64,000 nt of DNA from Streptomyces eurocidicus (GCF_002891295.1 NZ_LGUI01000002.1:806001-870000), one strand, 5' to 3'; shown: positions 18,486 to 27,513, counted from the stretch's first letter. Translations and numbers: made by a program. The notes: a model not told the origin generated them from the letters alone.

Positions 18486-18881
18486 CTCCGGGCCGGAATG
18501 CGCCTGCCAGTCATGGGGCGGCTGTATGGGTACGGCCCGAACGGCCGCCTCCGCCGGTGCGGCACCGGTCCGCGCCCGTCCCGCGTACCGGAAGCCCGCT
18601 CCGGGGCAGGCGGAGGGAGCACGTCCCGACGCGCCGGTGAAGGGGAGGCGTCATGTCCGACCACAAGACGGCGCCCGCGTCCGACGGCCTCGCCGATGCC
18701 ATGGCGACCCCGAGGCCACCCGTGCCGGGCTCACGCCGAGGTGACCTCGTCGCCCTTTCGCGCGACCTCCGCCGCCGACCTCCGCCACGGCTGTGGTCCT
18801 CCGCGCGGACCGGTCCGCCCCCGGCCGTGCGCGCACCCGGCCGTGCGCGCACTCGTCACAGGGTGCGCGCACGGTGACGCG
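18486..18881. other. Intergenic stretch with no convincing gene
   Basis: About 400 bases between the phosphatase start and the end of rsgA. A small rightward frame at 18653-18877 has a good ribosome site (aggggaggcg before ATG) but its translation turns into low-complexity Pro/Arg sequence, so it is not called. The right end holds three copies of a 10-bp palindrome, listed separately. Confidence 0.6.
18827..18872. repeat. Three copies of the palindrome GTGCGCGCAC
   Basis: Perfect 10-bp palindromes at 18827-18836, 18843-18852 and 18863-18872, spaced 16 and 20 bases start to start, just after the rsgA stop (read leftward). The first two are part of a 16-bp direct repeat (ccggccgtgcgcgcac). They may be protein-binding sites or an RNA end structure. 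Confidence 0.65.
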
Positions 18882-19916
18882 CTACGGGCGGTTCCTCCCG
18901 CGCATGGACTTATGGATGATCTTCCATTCGCGGGTCTTCTCCGCCCTCAGCCGGGCGTCCGTGCGGGAGGCCATCCAGGCCGCCTCCCGCTGGAGCTTGT
19001 GCCACGAGGCCAGCCGCCGCTCGGGCAGCTCGCCCTCCTCGACCGCCGCCAGCACCGCGCAGCCCGGCTCCGCCTCGTGGTGGCAGTCGTGGAAACGGCA
19101 CCGGTCGGCCAGCTCCCCGATCTCCGAGAAGACCTGGGACAGGCCGTCCTCGGCGTCGTAGAGGCCGACACCGCGCAGCCCCGGGGTGTCGATGATCAGA
19201 CCGCCGTCCGGCAGGACCAGCAGCTGGCGGTGGACGGTGGTGTGCCGGCCGCGCCCGTCCGCCGCCCGGATCTCCTGGGTGGCCATGAGGCCGGCCCCGG
19301 CGAGGGCGTTGACCAGCGTCGACTTGCCCGCACCGGACCTGCCGAGCACGACGGCCGTCCGGCCGGGCGGGATCCGTACGTCCGCGAGGCCCTCGCCGGT
19401 CGTCGACGAGACCGCCCGGACCGTCGCCCCCGGCGCGGCGGCCGCCACCTCGGAGAGATCCACCGAGGCGAGGTCGGCCTTGGTGACCAGCACCACCGGC
19501 TGGGCACCGCTCTCCCAGGCCAGGGCCAGGAAACGCTCGATCCGGCCCAGGTCGACGCCGGGCACGGCCGGTTCCGCGATGTAGACGACGTCGACGTTGG
19601 CGGCCAGCACCTGGCCGTGCGAGACGCCCGGGGTGACACCGGCCCGCACGATCGCGGACCTGCGCGGCAGCACCTCCTGGAGCTCGCCCCGGAGGGCCAC
19701 CCAGTCGCCCACGCAGGGGAGTGCGACCGGGTCGGCCGCGGCGGCCCGCTTGAGCGCGCCGCTGTGGACCACGCGTGTCTCGCCGTCGGCGGTGAGCACG
19801 TCGCACGTGCCACGGTCGACGCGCGTGACGCGCGCGGGAAGGTGATCCGGCTTCAGGGACGCGGCGAAGCCGTCGTCCCAGCCGAGAACGGAAAGGTCGG
19901 GAAAGACAGAAGCCAA
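18882..19916 (-). CDS. rsgA: Ribosome small-subunit-dependent GTPase A
   Basis: A 344-residue circularly permuted GTPase that acts in late assembly of the 30S subunit. An N-terminal OB domain (to about residue 105) precedes NVDVVYIAEP, VLVTKADL (G4), VRAVSST (G5), LGRSGAGKSTLVNAL (G1/P-loop), GRHTTVH (G2) and IIDTPGLRGVGL (G3). The C-terminal zinc knuckle is visible as CRFHDCHHEAEPGC. The order G4-G5-G1-G2-G3 confirms the permutation. It appears monocistronic. Streptomyces often has extra rsgA-like copies, so this may be a paralogue. Confidence 0.93.
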   Translation of the reverse strand: MASVFPDLSVLGWDDGFAASLKPDHLPARVTRVDRGTCDVLTADGETRVVHSGALKRAAAADPVALPCVGDWVALRGELQEVLPRRSAIVRAGVTPGVSHGQVLAANVDVVYIAEPAVPGVDLGRIERFLALAWESGAQPVVLVTKADLASVDLSEVAAAAPGATVRAVSSTTGEGLADVRIPPGRTAVVLGRSGAGKSTLVNALAGAGLMATQEIRAADGRGRHTTVHRQLLVLPDGGLIIDTPGLRGVGLYDAEDGLSQVFSEIGELADRCRFHDCHHEAEPGCAVLAAVEEGELPERRLASWHKLQREAAWMASRTDARLRAEKTREWKIIHKSMRGRNRP

Positions 19917-20221
19917 CGGAGTGGCGCCCTTCGGGAAGGCGGGCGACCCCCGGAGCGAAGGCTCAGGCGGGTGCCCGGGAAGACAGGACTCGGGGCAGGC
20001 CCGTCACAGCGACGTTCTTCATGGGGCCCTCCAAGGTTGTCCGCCCGCGCTCTCCGCGGCTCTTGATCCCACGCTATCCGGGCCGTCCCGGCGCGCGCGA
20101 ACGATTTTCCGGCGGGCCGGCGACGCGGTCGGCGCGCCCGCGACCGGGGAAGCCCCGGTGGTCGCGGGGGCGGGGGTGTCACCCGGGAGAGCCTCCCGCG
20201 CGCCGGTCCGTCCCCCCGGTC
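19917..20221. other. Intergenic region upstream of rsgA
   Basis: About 305 bases without a convincing gene. It should contain the leftward rsgA promoter, though I see no clear -10/-35 pair, and holds the terminator-like stem at 20137-20168 for the gene on the right. Confidence 0.55.
20137..20168. terminator. Bulged stem-loop downstream of the 231-residue GNAT-like gene
   Basis: Outer 9-bp stem cccgcgacc/ggtcgcggg (20137-20145 with 20160-20168) plus an inner gggg/cccc stem with a three-base loop and a ggt bulge. It lies 54 bases past the leftward stop at 20222. Confidence 0.5.
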
Positions 20222-20917
20222 TCAGGGGAGGAGTACGAGGCGGTACTCGGCGGCCCGCCGGTCGGTCGGGGTGAAGCCCAGGGCGCGCAGCGCCTCGACG
20301 AGCGCGTCGTCGCGGGAGTCCGCGTACGCCTCGGCAGCGCCGACCCCGGGGTGCCCGGTGCCCACCCTGTCCACCACCGCGGCGAGGAGCTCCGTGAGCC
20401 CGGCGGCCGTCCCCTCCTCCTCGCGGTCATGCGCCAGGACCGCCGTACCGTCCTCGATCTCCACGTCGAACAGGGCATCCTCCAGCCCGAGCCGGAAGGC
20501 GGCACCGTCCGGGGCGGGCAGCTCCCGCACCGCGCTTCCGGTACCGGCGGGCCGCGCGGCGGGCAGGGCGAGCCGCCACCAGCGGTAGATCTCCTCGCCT
20601 TCGGCGGCGCCCAGCTCGGCCACGGCCGGCGCGGGCATCTCGCCCGTCTCCGCGACCCACCGCAGCACCGTGCCGCCGGCCTTCCGCGCGACCCGCGCCG
20701 CCTCCCGCATCAGCGGTACCCATGTGTCGTCGGTGGCCTCCGGCAGTGCGACGATCCTCAGCGCGCTGTCCTCGGCGCCCAGGTCGAGCAGCGCGACCGA
20801 GCCGACGGCCGCGTCCCCGTCGCGGGCCACGACGACCGCCAGCGTGCGGTCGTCATCGGGCCAGTGACCGCCGGAGGCCGTGGCACGGTCATAAAAAGTC
20901 TCGATAACGGAATCCAT
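20222..20917 (-). CDS. GNAT-like N-acetyltransferase-fold protein, function unknown
   Basis: A 231-residue protein. The first half reads like a GNAT fold (LAVVVARDGDAAVGSVALLD as strands 2-4, then WVPLMREAARVARKAGG as a helix and VLRWVAETG). The second half repeats a similar layout (DALVEALRALGFTPTDRRAA then EYRLVLL, the usual last GNAT strand). It may therefore be a tandem or degenerate double GNAT; a clear acetyl-CoA loop (Q/RxxGxG/A) is not obvious. The ATG at 20917 follows an AT-richer upstream region shared with the divergent aldehyde dehydrogenase. Confidence 0.65.
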   Translation of the reverse strand: MDSVIETFYDRATASGGHWPDDDRTLAVVVARDGDAAVGSVALLDLGAEDSALRIVALPEATDDTWVPLMREAARVARKAGGTVLRWVAETGEMPAPAVAELGAAEGEEIYRWWRLALPAARPAGTGSAVRELPAPDGAAFRLGLEDALFDVEIEDGTAVLAHDREEEGTAAGLTELLAAVVDRVGTGHPGVGAAEAYADSRDDALVEALRALGFTPTDRRAAEYRLVLLP

Positions 20918-20994
20918 GCCTCCAATCTCTCACGCGCCTCGAACATGCGTTCAGTTCAACACTCCGTCCGAGCGGTCGAGGCTCCGACAATTAC

Positions 20995-21023
20995 TTGACT
21001 GTCTTAAATATTGGTGTTTACAT
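20995..21023 (+). promoter_or_regulatory. Candidate promoter of the aldehyde dehydrogenase gene
   Basis: TTGACT at 20995-21000 and TTACAT at 21018-21023, 17 bases apart, in a distinctly AT-rich stretch (20985-21040) within otherwise GC-rich DNA. It sits 66 bases before the chosen GTG start. Confidence 0.5.
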
Positions 21024-21088
21024 CAAAGTGATTGCTTGAGGGCATCAAGCAACCCCCGTCCAGCCCCACAACCGCGATCGAGGCTCCC

Positions 21089-22408
21089 GTGCACCACCCC
21101 GCCCCCGAGCAGCCCGCTCACGCCGTCGCCCGCCTCCGCGCCACCTTCCGCACCGGCCGCACCAAGCCCACCGACTGGCGCACGGCCCAGCTGCGCGGCC
21201 TGCGCGCGATGCTCACCGAACACGACACGGAGCTCACCGCCGCCCTCCACGCGGACCTGGGCAAGAGCGCGTACGAGGCGTACCGCACCGAGATCGACTT
21301 CACGATCCGCGAGATCGACCACACCCTCGACCACCTCGACGCCTGGCTGCGCCCCGAGCCGGCCCCGGTCCCTCCGCACCTCGGCGAGGCCACGGCCTGG
21401 ACGCAGTACGACCCGCTGGGCGTCGTGCTGGTCATCGCCCCCTGGAACTACCCCGCGCAACTGCTGCTCGCCCCCATGGTGGGAGCGCTCGCCTCCGGCA
21501 ACGCGGTCGTCGCGAAGCCCAGCGAGCTGGCGCCCGCCACCTCCGCCGTCCTCGCCCGCCTCCTGCCCCGCTACCTCGACACCGACGCGGTGGCCGTCGT
21601 CGAAGGAGGCGTCCCCGAGACCACGGCCCTGCTCGCGGAGCGCTTCGACCACATCTTCTACACCGGGAACGGCACTGTCGGCCGTATCGTCATGGCCGCC
21701 GCCGCCCGCCATCTCACCCCGGTCACCCTGGAGCTGGGCGGCAAGTCACCGGTGTTCGTCGACCGTGACGCCGACCCGGCGACCGTCGCGGAGCGGCTCG
21801 TGGCCGGCAAGTTCCTCAACGCCGGCCAGACATGTGTCGCGCCCGACTACGTCCTCACCGACCCGGAGACGGCCCGCGCGCTGGAACCCGCCCTGACGCG
21901 GGCCGTCGAGAAGCTGTACGGAGCCACCCCGGAGACGTCCGACGCCTACGGCCGGATCGTCAACGAGCGCCACTTCGACCGGCTGACCGGCCTGCTCGGT
22001 TCCGGCCGCGTCGTGGTCGGCGGCGGCAGCGACCGCGCCACGAAGTACATCGCCCCGACCGTCCTGGCCGATGTGGCCCCCGAGTCGCCGGTGATGCAGG
22101 AGGAGATCTTCGGCCCCATCCTTCCCCTCGTCACCGTCGCCGGTCTGGACGAGGCCATCGCCTTCATCAACGACCGCGACAAGCCGCTGGCGCTGTACGC
22201 CTTCACCGGCTCCGGGACGACGCGGCGGCGCCTGGCCGCCGAAACCTCCTCCGGCGGCCTCGGGTTCGGCCTGCCGCTCGCTCACCTCACGGTCTCCGAC
22301 CTGCCGTTCGGCGGCGTCGGTGAGAGCGGTATGGGCAACTACCACGGCCGCTACTCGATCGAGACGTTCAGCCACCGGAAGGCCGTGCTGGAGAAGCCGC
22401 TCGTCTGA
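21089..22408 (+). CDS. Aldehyde dehydrogenase, class 3-like
   Basis: A 439-residue NAD(P)-dependent aldehyde dehydrogenase. Motifs: GVVLVIAPWNYPAQLLLAPM (cofactor-binding entry), AKPSELAP, FYTGNGTVGRIVM, TLELGGKSPVFVD with the general-base Glu, and NAGQTCVAPDYV with the catalytic Cys. The lack of a long C-terminal arm fits the short class 3 (fatty or aromatic aldehyde) group. GTG 21089 was chosen because GAGG lies five bases upstream; a TTG at 21032 would add 19 residues. It likely detoxifies aldehydes; it is transcribed alone. Confidence 0.92.
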   Translation: MHHPAPEQPAHAVARLRATFRTGRTKPTDWRTAQLRGLRAMLTEHDTELTAALHADLGKSAYEAYRTEIDFTIREIDHTLDHLDAWLRPEPAPVPPHLGEATAWTQYDPLGVVLVIAPWNYPAQLLLAPMVGALASGNAVVAKPSELAPATSAVLARLLPRYLDTDAVAVVEGGVPETTALLAERFDHIFYTGNGTVGRIVMAAAARHLTPVTLELGGKSPVFVDRDADPATVAERLVAGKFLNAGQTCVAPDYVLTDPETARALEPALTRAVEKLYGATPETSDAYGRIVNERHFDRLTGLLGSGRVVVGGGSDRATKYIAPTVLADVAPESPVMQEEIFGPILPLVTVAGLDEAIAFINDRDKPLALYAFTGSGTTRRRLAAETSSGGLGFGLPLAHLTVSDLPFGGVGESGMGNYHGRYSIETFSHRKAVLEKPLV

Positions 22409-22435
22409 GGGGGAGTACCCGTCCGGCGGGCCCGT

Positions 22436-22471
22436 CCCGTTCGCCCGCCCGGGGCCGGGCGGGCGAACGGG
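22436..22471. terminator. Perfect 15-bp hairpin between convergent genes
   Basis: Stem cccgttcgcccgccc (22436-22450) pairs exactly with 22457-22471 around a six-base loop. It separates the aldehyde dehydrogenase from the convergent I36-type gene and should terminate both. Confidence 0.88.
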
Positions 22472-22504
22472 CTGCCGCGAGCGCGGCGGGGCCTCGGACC
22501 GGGA

Positions 22505-22882
22505 TCAGCAGCCGGAGGTCCAGGTGTGTGAGCCGCCCTGGTCGTTCGCGCCCGCGTTGTAGCCGACCTCCTGGCCGGGGGCCAGACAGAGGGTGACGCG
22601 TCCCAGCAGCTTGCGGCCCTCGTAGACCTTCACATGGTCCTTGACGCCCGGCCCGGAGACGCCGTGGTTCGCCCAGGCGGAGTCGTGCTTGAACATGTCG
22701 CCCTCCCACCAGTGGTCGTCGCCGCTGTGCTCGATCTTCATGCCGTCGAAGTTCGCGTCGGTCCAGACGCAGAAGTAGCCGCTGCGGCAGTCCGCCGCCT
22801 GGGCGGCGGCCGACGTGGCCAGGACGGCGCCCGTGGAGATCAGGGTGGCCGCGAGGAAAGCGGTGAGGCGCTTCATGGTCAT
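22505..22882 (-). CDS. Secreted peptidase-inhibitor family I36-like protein
   Basis: A 125-residue precursor with a signal peptide (MTMKRLTAFLAATLISTGAV followed by an AQA cleavage site near residue 31). The mature part is a small Cys-containing beta-gamma-crystallin-like domain: GYFCVWTDANFDG, KHDSAWANHGVSG, VTLCLAPGQEVGYN and a C-terminal Cys. This is the layout of the Streptomyces I36 inhibitor family (SMI type). The ATG at 22882 overlaps the upstream gene's stop (ATGA); the in-frame ATG at 22876 has better spacing to GGGAG and is equally possible. Probably exported and acts outside the cell. Confidence 0.82.
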   Translation of the reverse strand: MTMKRLTAFLAATLISTGAVLATSAAAQAADCRSGYFCVWTDANFDGMKIEHSGDDHWWEGDMFKHDSAWANHGVSGPGVKDHVKVYEGRKLLGRVTLCLAPGQEVGYNAGANDQGGSHTWTSGC

Positions 22883-23436
22883 GATTCTCCCGTTGGTGGT
22901 GGGTTGTCGAGAGGGGATGTGGCTTCGGAGAGGGCGTGCGCGCGCAGCCGCCGCCAGTCGGCGATCTCGGCGCTGTGCCGGGCCCGGACCTCGGCGAGGT
23001 CGCGGTGGGTGTGCTCGGCCTCGGGCCGGAGGTTGTTGACGATCACGGAGGCCCGGAACCAGCGGCGCTGGTCGCCGTAGAGCCGCCGCTGGGCCGCGGC
23101 CAGGCAGCCGTCGGTGTGGGCGCGTACGGCGTAGCCCGTGGGCAGGACGACGGAGAGCTCCGCCCGGCCGGTGCCGAAGAGCGCGTCGTCCACCCGCCGT
23201 TGCTCGGCCGCCGGTGACGGGGTCCGGCCCGGGCGGGGCGGGGTGAGGCCCTGCCGTGTGAGGCAGCCGTCGGTCAGGCGCTGGGTGGCGGCCTTGAGCA
23301 CGTCGTCCGGGGCGGGCCGGGGAGCCGGCTCCGCGCATCCGGTCAGGAGGCAGCCGGCCATGAGCCCGGCCAGGAGGAGGCTCGCCGGACGCGGAGCGGA
23401 GGGCGGCGGCCCGGCTGTTCGTGTGCGATGGCGCAT
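22879..23436 (-). CDS. Small lipoprotein, function unknown
   Basis: A 185-residue protein with an N-terminal signal and lipobox (LLAGLMAGCLLTGCAEP, lipid on the second Cys at about residue 33). The remaining sequence is helical, with RLTDGCLTRQGL, ALFGTGRAELSVVLPTG and ADWRRLRAHAL segments. It overlaps the following secreted I36-like gene by four bases, so the two are probably made together. No known family is recognised. Confidence 0.7.
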   Translation of the reverse strand: MRHRTRTAGPPPSAPRPASLLLAGLMAGCLLTGCAEPAPRPAPDDVLKAATQRLTDGCLTRQGLTPPRPGRTPSPAAEQRRVDDALFGTGRAELSVVLPTGYAVRAHTDGCLAAAQRRLYGDQRRWFRASVIVNNLRPEAEHTHRDLAEVRARHSAEIADWRRLRAHALSEATSPLDNPPPTGES

Positions 23437-23734
23437 GTGCGGAGGGTTCTCCGGGGGGGCAGTGATCGGTCTGTGCACGGCGACTCTCCCCACGGATCGC
23501 GGAGCCATGCGCCCTATCACCCGTAAAGGTGACTATAGGGACCGGTTCGACGGTCGTGGACGCACCGCCCCTGTCCGGTACGGCACTTGACCCCGGTCCG
23601 GCCCTGTACACGTCACGCGCGCGGTGGTGGCATGGACGCCGCGCGACGGTTTTCTACGGTACGGAAGAAGCCCGGGGGAAGGACGAAAGAACGCAATAAC
23701 GGAACGGTCGAAGAGCGATGGAAAGGGGTCACCC

Positions 23735-24388
23735 TTGTTCACTCCCGCCCTGATCGCCGGAACCGCCGCGGCCCTGTTCGCCGCCGCGCTGTCACCCGCT
23801 CGGTCCGTCCCCGGCGACACCCCTCCGCCGGGCAGCGTCCTCATCGAAGTGGCGGTGGTCAACGGGTACTGCTCCTCCATGTTCGATTCGGTGGCGATGG
23901 CACCAGGCAACATCGGATTCACCTTGTCCGCAGGCGGCTTCGGCTCCCGGGTGGGCGTCGGCTCGAAACCGGACGAAGCCCGCAGGAACTGCCAGGTCTT
24001 CCTGAGGGTGAAAGCGCCGAAGGACTATACGTACGCCATCGCCGGCACGGACTACGAAGGCTCCGCTTCCCTGGCGAAGGGGGCCAGAGGGTATGTGAGG
24101 GTCGCGAACTACTTCCAGGGCCGGCCGTCGGTGAACTCCCGGACGCACTCCTTCGTCGGCCCGTTCCAGGAAGGGTGGTCGGAGGCCGACATCTTCCCTT
24201 CCGAGAGCCTCGACTACTCCCCGTGCGGTGAGGAGCGCTCCCTCGTCCTCAACCTGGCGACAGGGGTGGAGGCCGGCACCTCGGACCCCTCGACGACCAG
24301 CAGTTCCGTCACGTACGGGCCTTACCTGCCGCCGGACAGCGCGCAGACCGTCTACCACCTCGCCTGGAAGCGCTGCCCGGCGACCTGA
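23735..24388 (+). CDS. Secreted DUF4360 protein
   Basis: A 217-residue precursor. TTG 23735 was chosen because AAAGGGG lies upstream and the signal peptide (LIAGTAAALFAAALSPARSV) starts right after; a longer frame to 23624 has no signal at its start. The mature part fits DUF4360: VAVVNGYCSSMFDSVAM, RRNCQVFLRVKAPKDYTYAI, GTDYEGSASLAKGARGYVRV and NYFQGRP. DUF4360 proteins are secreted by Streptomyces and fungi, with no firmly established role. Expressed alone between converging and divergent neighbours. Confidence 0.85.
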   Translation: MFTPALIAGTAAALFAAALSPARSVPGDTPPPGSVLIEVAVVNGYCSSMFDSVAMAPGNIGFTLSAGGFGSRVGVGSKPDEARRNCQVFLRVKAPKDYTYAIAGTDYEGSASLAKGARGYVRVANYFQGRPSVNSRTHSFVGPFQEGWSEADIFPSESLDYSPCGEERSLVLNLATGVEAGTSDPSTTSSSVTYGPYLPPDSAQTVYHLAWKRCPAT

Positions 24389-24415
24389 GGCACGGCCGTT
24401 CCGGCCGCACCGCGT

Positions 24416-25228
24416 TCACGCGGAAGCCGTGCGCGGCCGGTGCGCGGCCAGCCGGTCCTTCGCGTACGCCACGGCGTCGGCCAGCGGGAACAGCCGGGCC
24501 TCGGCCGCCCCGACGGGCCCCCGTGCCACCGGGCGTTCCGCCTCGAAGGCCGCGCCCAGCTCGGCGAACCCCTCCTCGCTGGTGTCGGTGTCGCGCACGG
24601 TGGTCCACCGGCGGCCCCGGGGCGTCATGACCGCGAAGGAGCTCTCGGCCTGCGGCGGTTCCGGAACCCTGTACTCCGCCAGATGGAACGCTGTGCACGA
24701 GGCGAAGCCCGCACCGAGGAGGAGGACCCGTGCCCCGGCCTCCTCCAGCCGGGCGAGCGGGCTGCGTTCGCCCAGTCGGCAGTCCGGCGCGTGACCGTCC
24801 AGCAAGGCGTTGGCGCGTGGGCCCACGGCCGCGAAGGAGGTCTGCGGATGGGCGCTGCGGAGCGCTCCCGGCCAGGTGCGGACGGTCTCCGGGACGATCC
24901 CGACGCCGAAGCTGGGAGTGGTGCGCGGATCGTAGGCCGGCATGGACGCGCGGATGTCCGCCCACCACGCCTCGGGCACGGGCGGGTTGCCCCAGCCCGA
25001 GGGATCCGAGTTGTCGCCGGAGTGCGTGGGCACGACCAGCGTCCCCTCCTCGCCCAGCACGTCCAGCAGTGCCAGGACGACGGCGGGGGCGCCGCCGCAC
25101 ACCCAGCCGAGCGCGCTGAGCGAGGTGTGCACCAGGAGCGTCTCACCAGGACGTACGCCCAGAGCCCGCAGTTCGGCGGCGAGCGATTCGCGCGTACACA
25201 ACGGACCGTTCACAGGAATCGTCGACAT
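24416..25228 (-). CDS. Aminoglycoside N(3)-acetyltransferase family protein
   Basis: A 270-residue protein of the AAC(3)/antibiotic_NAT family. Motifs: [17 protein letters not shown] at the N-terminus, [47 protein letters not shown], then [20 protein letters not shown] with the conserved catalytic His region. The family transfers acetyl from acetyl-CoA to the 3-amino group of 2-deoxystreptamine drugs. Actinobacterial members are often chromosomal and of uncertain substrate. No aminoglycoside cluster is nearby, so a resistance role is unproven. Confidence 0.88.
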   Translation of the reverse strand: MSTIPVNGPLCTRESLAAELRALGVRPGETLLVHTSLSALGWVCGGAPAVVLALLDVLGEEGTLVVPTHSGDNSDPSGWGNPPVPEAWWADIRASMPAYDPRTTPSFGVGIVPETVRTWPGALRSAHPQTSFAAVGPRANALLDGHAPDCRLGERSPLARLEEAGARVLLLGAGFASCTAFHLAEYRVPEPPQAESSFAVMTPRGRRWTTVRDTDTSEEGFAELGAAFEAERPVARGPVGAAEARLFPLADAVAYAKDRLAAHRPRTASA

Positions 25229-25392
25229 AACGGCCGATTGTGCCGGAGCCCGTCCTCACATACCACCGCGTTTCCCGGCAGCACCTTTTGGCCCACCCGC
25301 CCCGCCGCCACCGGGAGCGCGTCCATCAGGTTCCTCCACTGCGATGCGTTATACGATCATCACTTTACGTTCGGGGTGGGCGAGGGGTGGAC

Positions 25393-27513
25393 ATGACGAC
25401 GGGCGTGGGCACGGGCGCGGGGGGATCGGCGTGGAAAAGGGCACAGGAAGCCCGGCGCCACGAACGTGAGTTGCGCGAACAGCTCAAGGTCGCCCAATGG
25501 GAGGTCCGCAACTGGGAAGCGGCCAGTGAAGGCGAGCGCAAGGTCGCCGCGAAGTTGCACATCCTCACCCGGCGCGGCTGGCGCCTGCTCCTCGACCGGC
25601 GCTGGCCCGGCACCCGCGCGGCCAACGTCGACATGCTGCTCGTCGGCCCCGGTGGTGTCTTCGTCATCGACGTCAAGAACTGGCGACACGCCCCCGAGGT
25701 CGGCGACGGGCACCTCACGGCCGGCGGCCGTACGTACGACCGCGAGATCGGCAAGCTCCTCAAGGTGACCCGGCTCGCGGAGGACGCCGTCGGCGCGCGG
25801 AACCTCTCACCCGTGGCCGTCCAGGCCCTCATGGTCTTCGCGGGCCGGTCCCTGGACACCGCCCTGGGAGCCGTGCGACTGCTGGGAGAACGTGAGGTGA
25901 CCCCGGCGCTCATCGCCGGCCGGACCCGGTTGCGCCCCTCCGAGGTGAAAGCCGTCGCCGACCACCTGGAGCGCGCGTTCCCCGCCTACGAGGACACCTC
26001 GGCCCGCACCCGGTCCGACACCTCGGCCCGCACTCGGTCCGCGGCCCCGGCGGCCCCTGCCGCACCCGGGCCCGAGGACGCGCTCTTCGACGTCGAGGGC
26101 ATACGGAAGGCGGCCCTGGAAGCCGCCCGCAGCGCCCCGATCGAACAGTGGATGACATTCCTCCACCCCGACCAGCTGGCCCTCGTCCGCCGCAACTGGT
26201 CCGGCCCGGCACGCGTCAGCGGCCCGGCGGGGACGGGCAAGACGGTCGTCGCCCTGCACCGCGCCGCCCACCTCGCCCAGCGCACGTCCGGCCGGATCCT
26301 CTATGTGACCTTCGCCAACAACCTGCCCCGTGTGCAGAGGACGTTCCTCAAGGCGATGGCCCCGGCGGCCGCCGACCGGGTCGACTTCCGCAGCCTCCAC
26401 GCCTGGGCCGGCCAGTTCCTCCGCGACAGAGGCGTCGTGACCCGGCTGGACCGCGCCAAGGCCGTCGACGCGTTCAGCCGCGCCTGGCAGAGCCATGGTC
26501 GCCACACGGTCCTCGAAAGCCTGGACCCGGCGCCCGGATACTGGCAGGAGGAGATCGACTACGTCATCAAGGGACGGGGGATCACGGCCTTCGAACAGTA
26601 CGCCCCGCCCCTGCGACGCGAACGCCGGCGCACCAACCTGCGCAGGTCCCACCGCGAGGCCGTGTGGGCGCTGTACGAGGAGTACGAGCGCAACCGCACC
26701 GCGAAGGGCGTGCACGACTTCAACGACATCCTCACCCTCGCGCTCGACGAGGCCCTCGCACACCCCGGCGCCACCCCTTACACCTCCGTCATCGTCGACG
26801 AGGTGCAGGACCTCACCTTCGTCGGCGTGCGCCTGCTCCACGCCCTCGTCGGCGACGCGGCCAACGGCCTGCTGCTCGTCGGGGACGGACAGCAGGCCGT
26901 CTACCCCGGCGGCTTCCGCCTCTCCGACGCGGGCATCGACGTCCGGGGCCGTGGCCAGCTGCTGCGCAAGAACTACCGCAACGCGAAGGAGATCCTCGAC
27001 GCCGCTCTCGCCGTCGTCGCCGACGACACCTTCGACGACATCGACGGGACCCCCACGGCGGGGCGCCGCGACGTCGACCTCACCTACGGCGACGGCGGCC
27101 GGGTCACCCGGCTCACCGTGCCGACCCGCGCCGAGCACGACGAGGCGCTCCTCACGGCCCTGCGCGCCCTGGGCCCCCGGGCATGGCCCGACTCGGCGGT
27201 TCTCTGCCGCACCGGATCCGAGCGGGACCGCTACCGGCGCCTGCTCACCCGGGCCGGCATACCCGCGGTCACCCTGGAGCAGTACGACGGCCACCCCGTG
27301 CCCGGCGTGAAGCTGGGCAGCTACCACCGGGCCAAGGGACTGGAGTTCAAGCACGTGTACCTGCCCGACCACGACACCCCGGCCGCCGTGCCGGGCGACG
27401 GCGCCGACGACGGTGTCGCCCGCGAACGCCGCGAACTCCACCGCAGCCAGCTCTTCGTCGCCATGACCCGGGCCAGGGACACCTTGTGGCTGGGCTCGTT
27501 CAGCCGCCCGTGA
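25393..27513 (+). CDS. NERD-domain plus UvrD-like superfamily 1 helicase
   Basis: A 706-residue protein. Residues about 45-170 are a NERD nuclease-related domain (NVDMLLVGPGGVFVIDVKNW). After a linker with two copies of DTSARTRS comes an SF1 helicase: SGPAGTGKTVVALHRA (Walker A), SVIVDEVQDLTFVGVRLL (Walker B), LLVGDGQQAVYPGGF (motif III), LLRKNYRNAKEIL (motif IV), KLGSYHRAKGLEFKHVYL (motif V) and LFVAMTRARDTLWLGS (motif VI). ATG 25393 follows GAGGGGTGG. NERD-helicase fusions are proposed to act on damaged or foreign DNA. No partner defence genes adjoin it. Confidence 0.9.
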   Translation: MTTGVGTGAGGSAWKRAQEARRHERELREQLKVAQWEVRNWEAASEGERKVAAKLHILTRRGWRLLLDRRWPGTRAANVDMLLVGPGGVFVIDVKNWRHAPEVGDGHLTAGGRTYDREIGKLLKVTRLAEDAVGARNLSPVAVQALMVFAGRSLDTALGAVRLLGEREVTPALIAGRTRLRPSEVKAVADHLERAFPAYEDTSARTRSDTSARTRSAAPAAPAAPGPEDALFDVEGIRKAALEAARSAPIEQWMTFLHPDQLALVRRNWSGPARVSGPAGTGKTVVALHRAAHLAQRTSGRILYVTFANNLPRVQRTFLKAMAPAAADRVDFRSLHAWAGQFLRDRGVVTRLDRAKAVDAFSRAWQSHGRHTVLESLDPAPGYWQEEIDYVIKGRGITAFEQYAPPLRRERRRTNLRRSHREAVWALYEEYERNRTAKGVHDFNDILTLALDEALAHPGATPYTSVIVDEVQDLTFVGVRLLHALVGDAANGLLLVGDGQQAVYPGGFRLSDAGIDVRGRGQLLRKNYRNAKEILDAALAVVADDTFDDIDGTPTAGRRDVDLTYGDGGRVTRLTVPTRAEHDEALLTALRALGPRAWPDSAVLCRTGSERDRYRRLLTRAGIPAVTLEQYDGHPVPGVKLGSYHRAKGLEFKHVYLPDHDTPAAVPGDGADDGVARERRELHRSQLFVAMTRARDTLWLGSFSRP
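25993..26040 (+). repeat. 24-bp in-frame tandem duplication inside the NERD-helicase gene
   Basis: Copies at 25993-26016 and 26017-26040 differ by one base and encode DTSARTRS twice in the linker between the nuclease and helicase domains. It probably arose by slippage. Confidence 0.85.

Noticed and set aside
18653..18877. Rightward small frame with a good ribosome site after the phosphatase gene.
   Set aside because: Translation becomes Pro/Arg low complexity after about 25 residues and ends in the palindrome cluster; no gene-like content.
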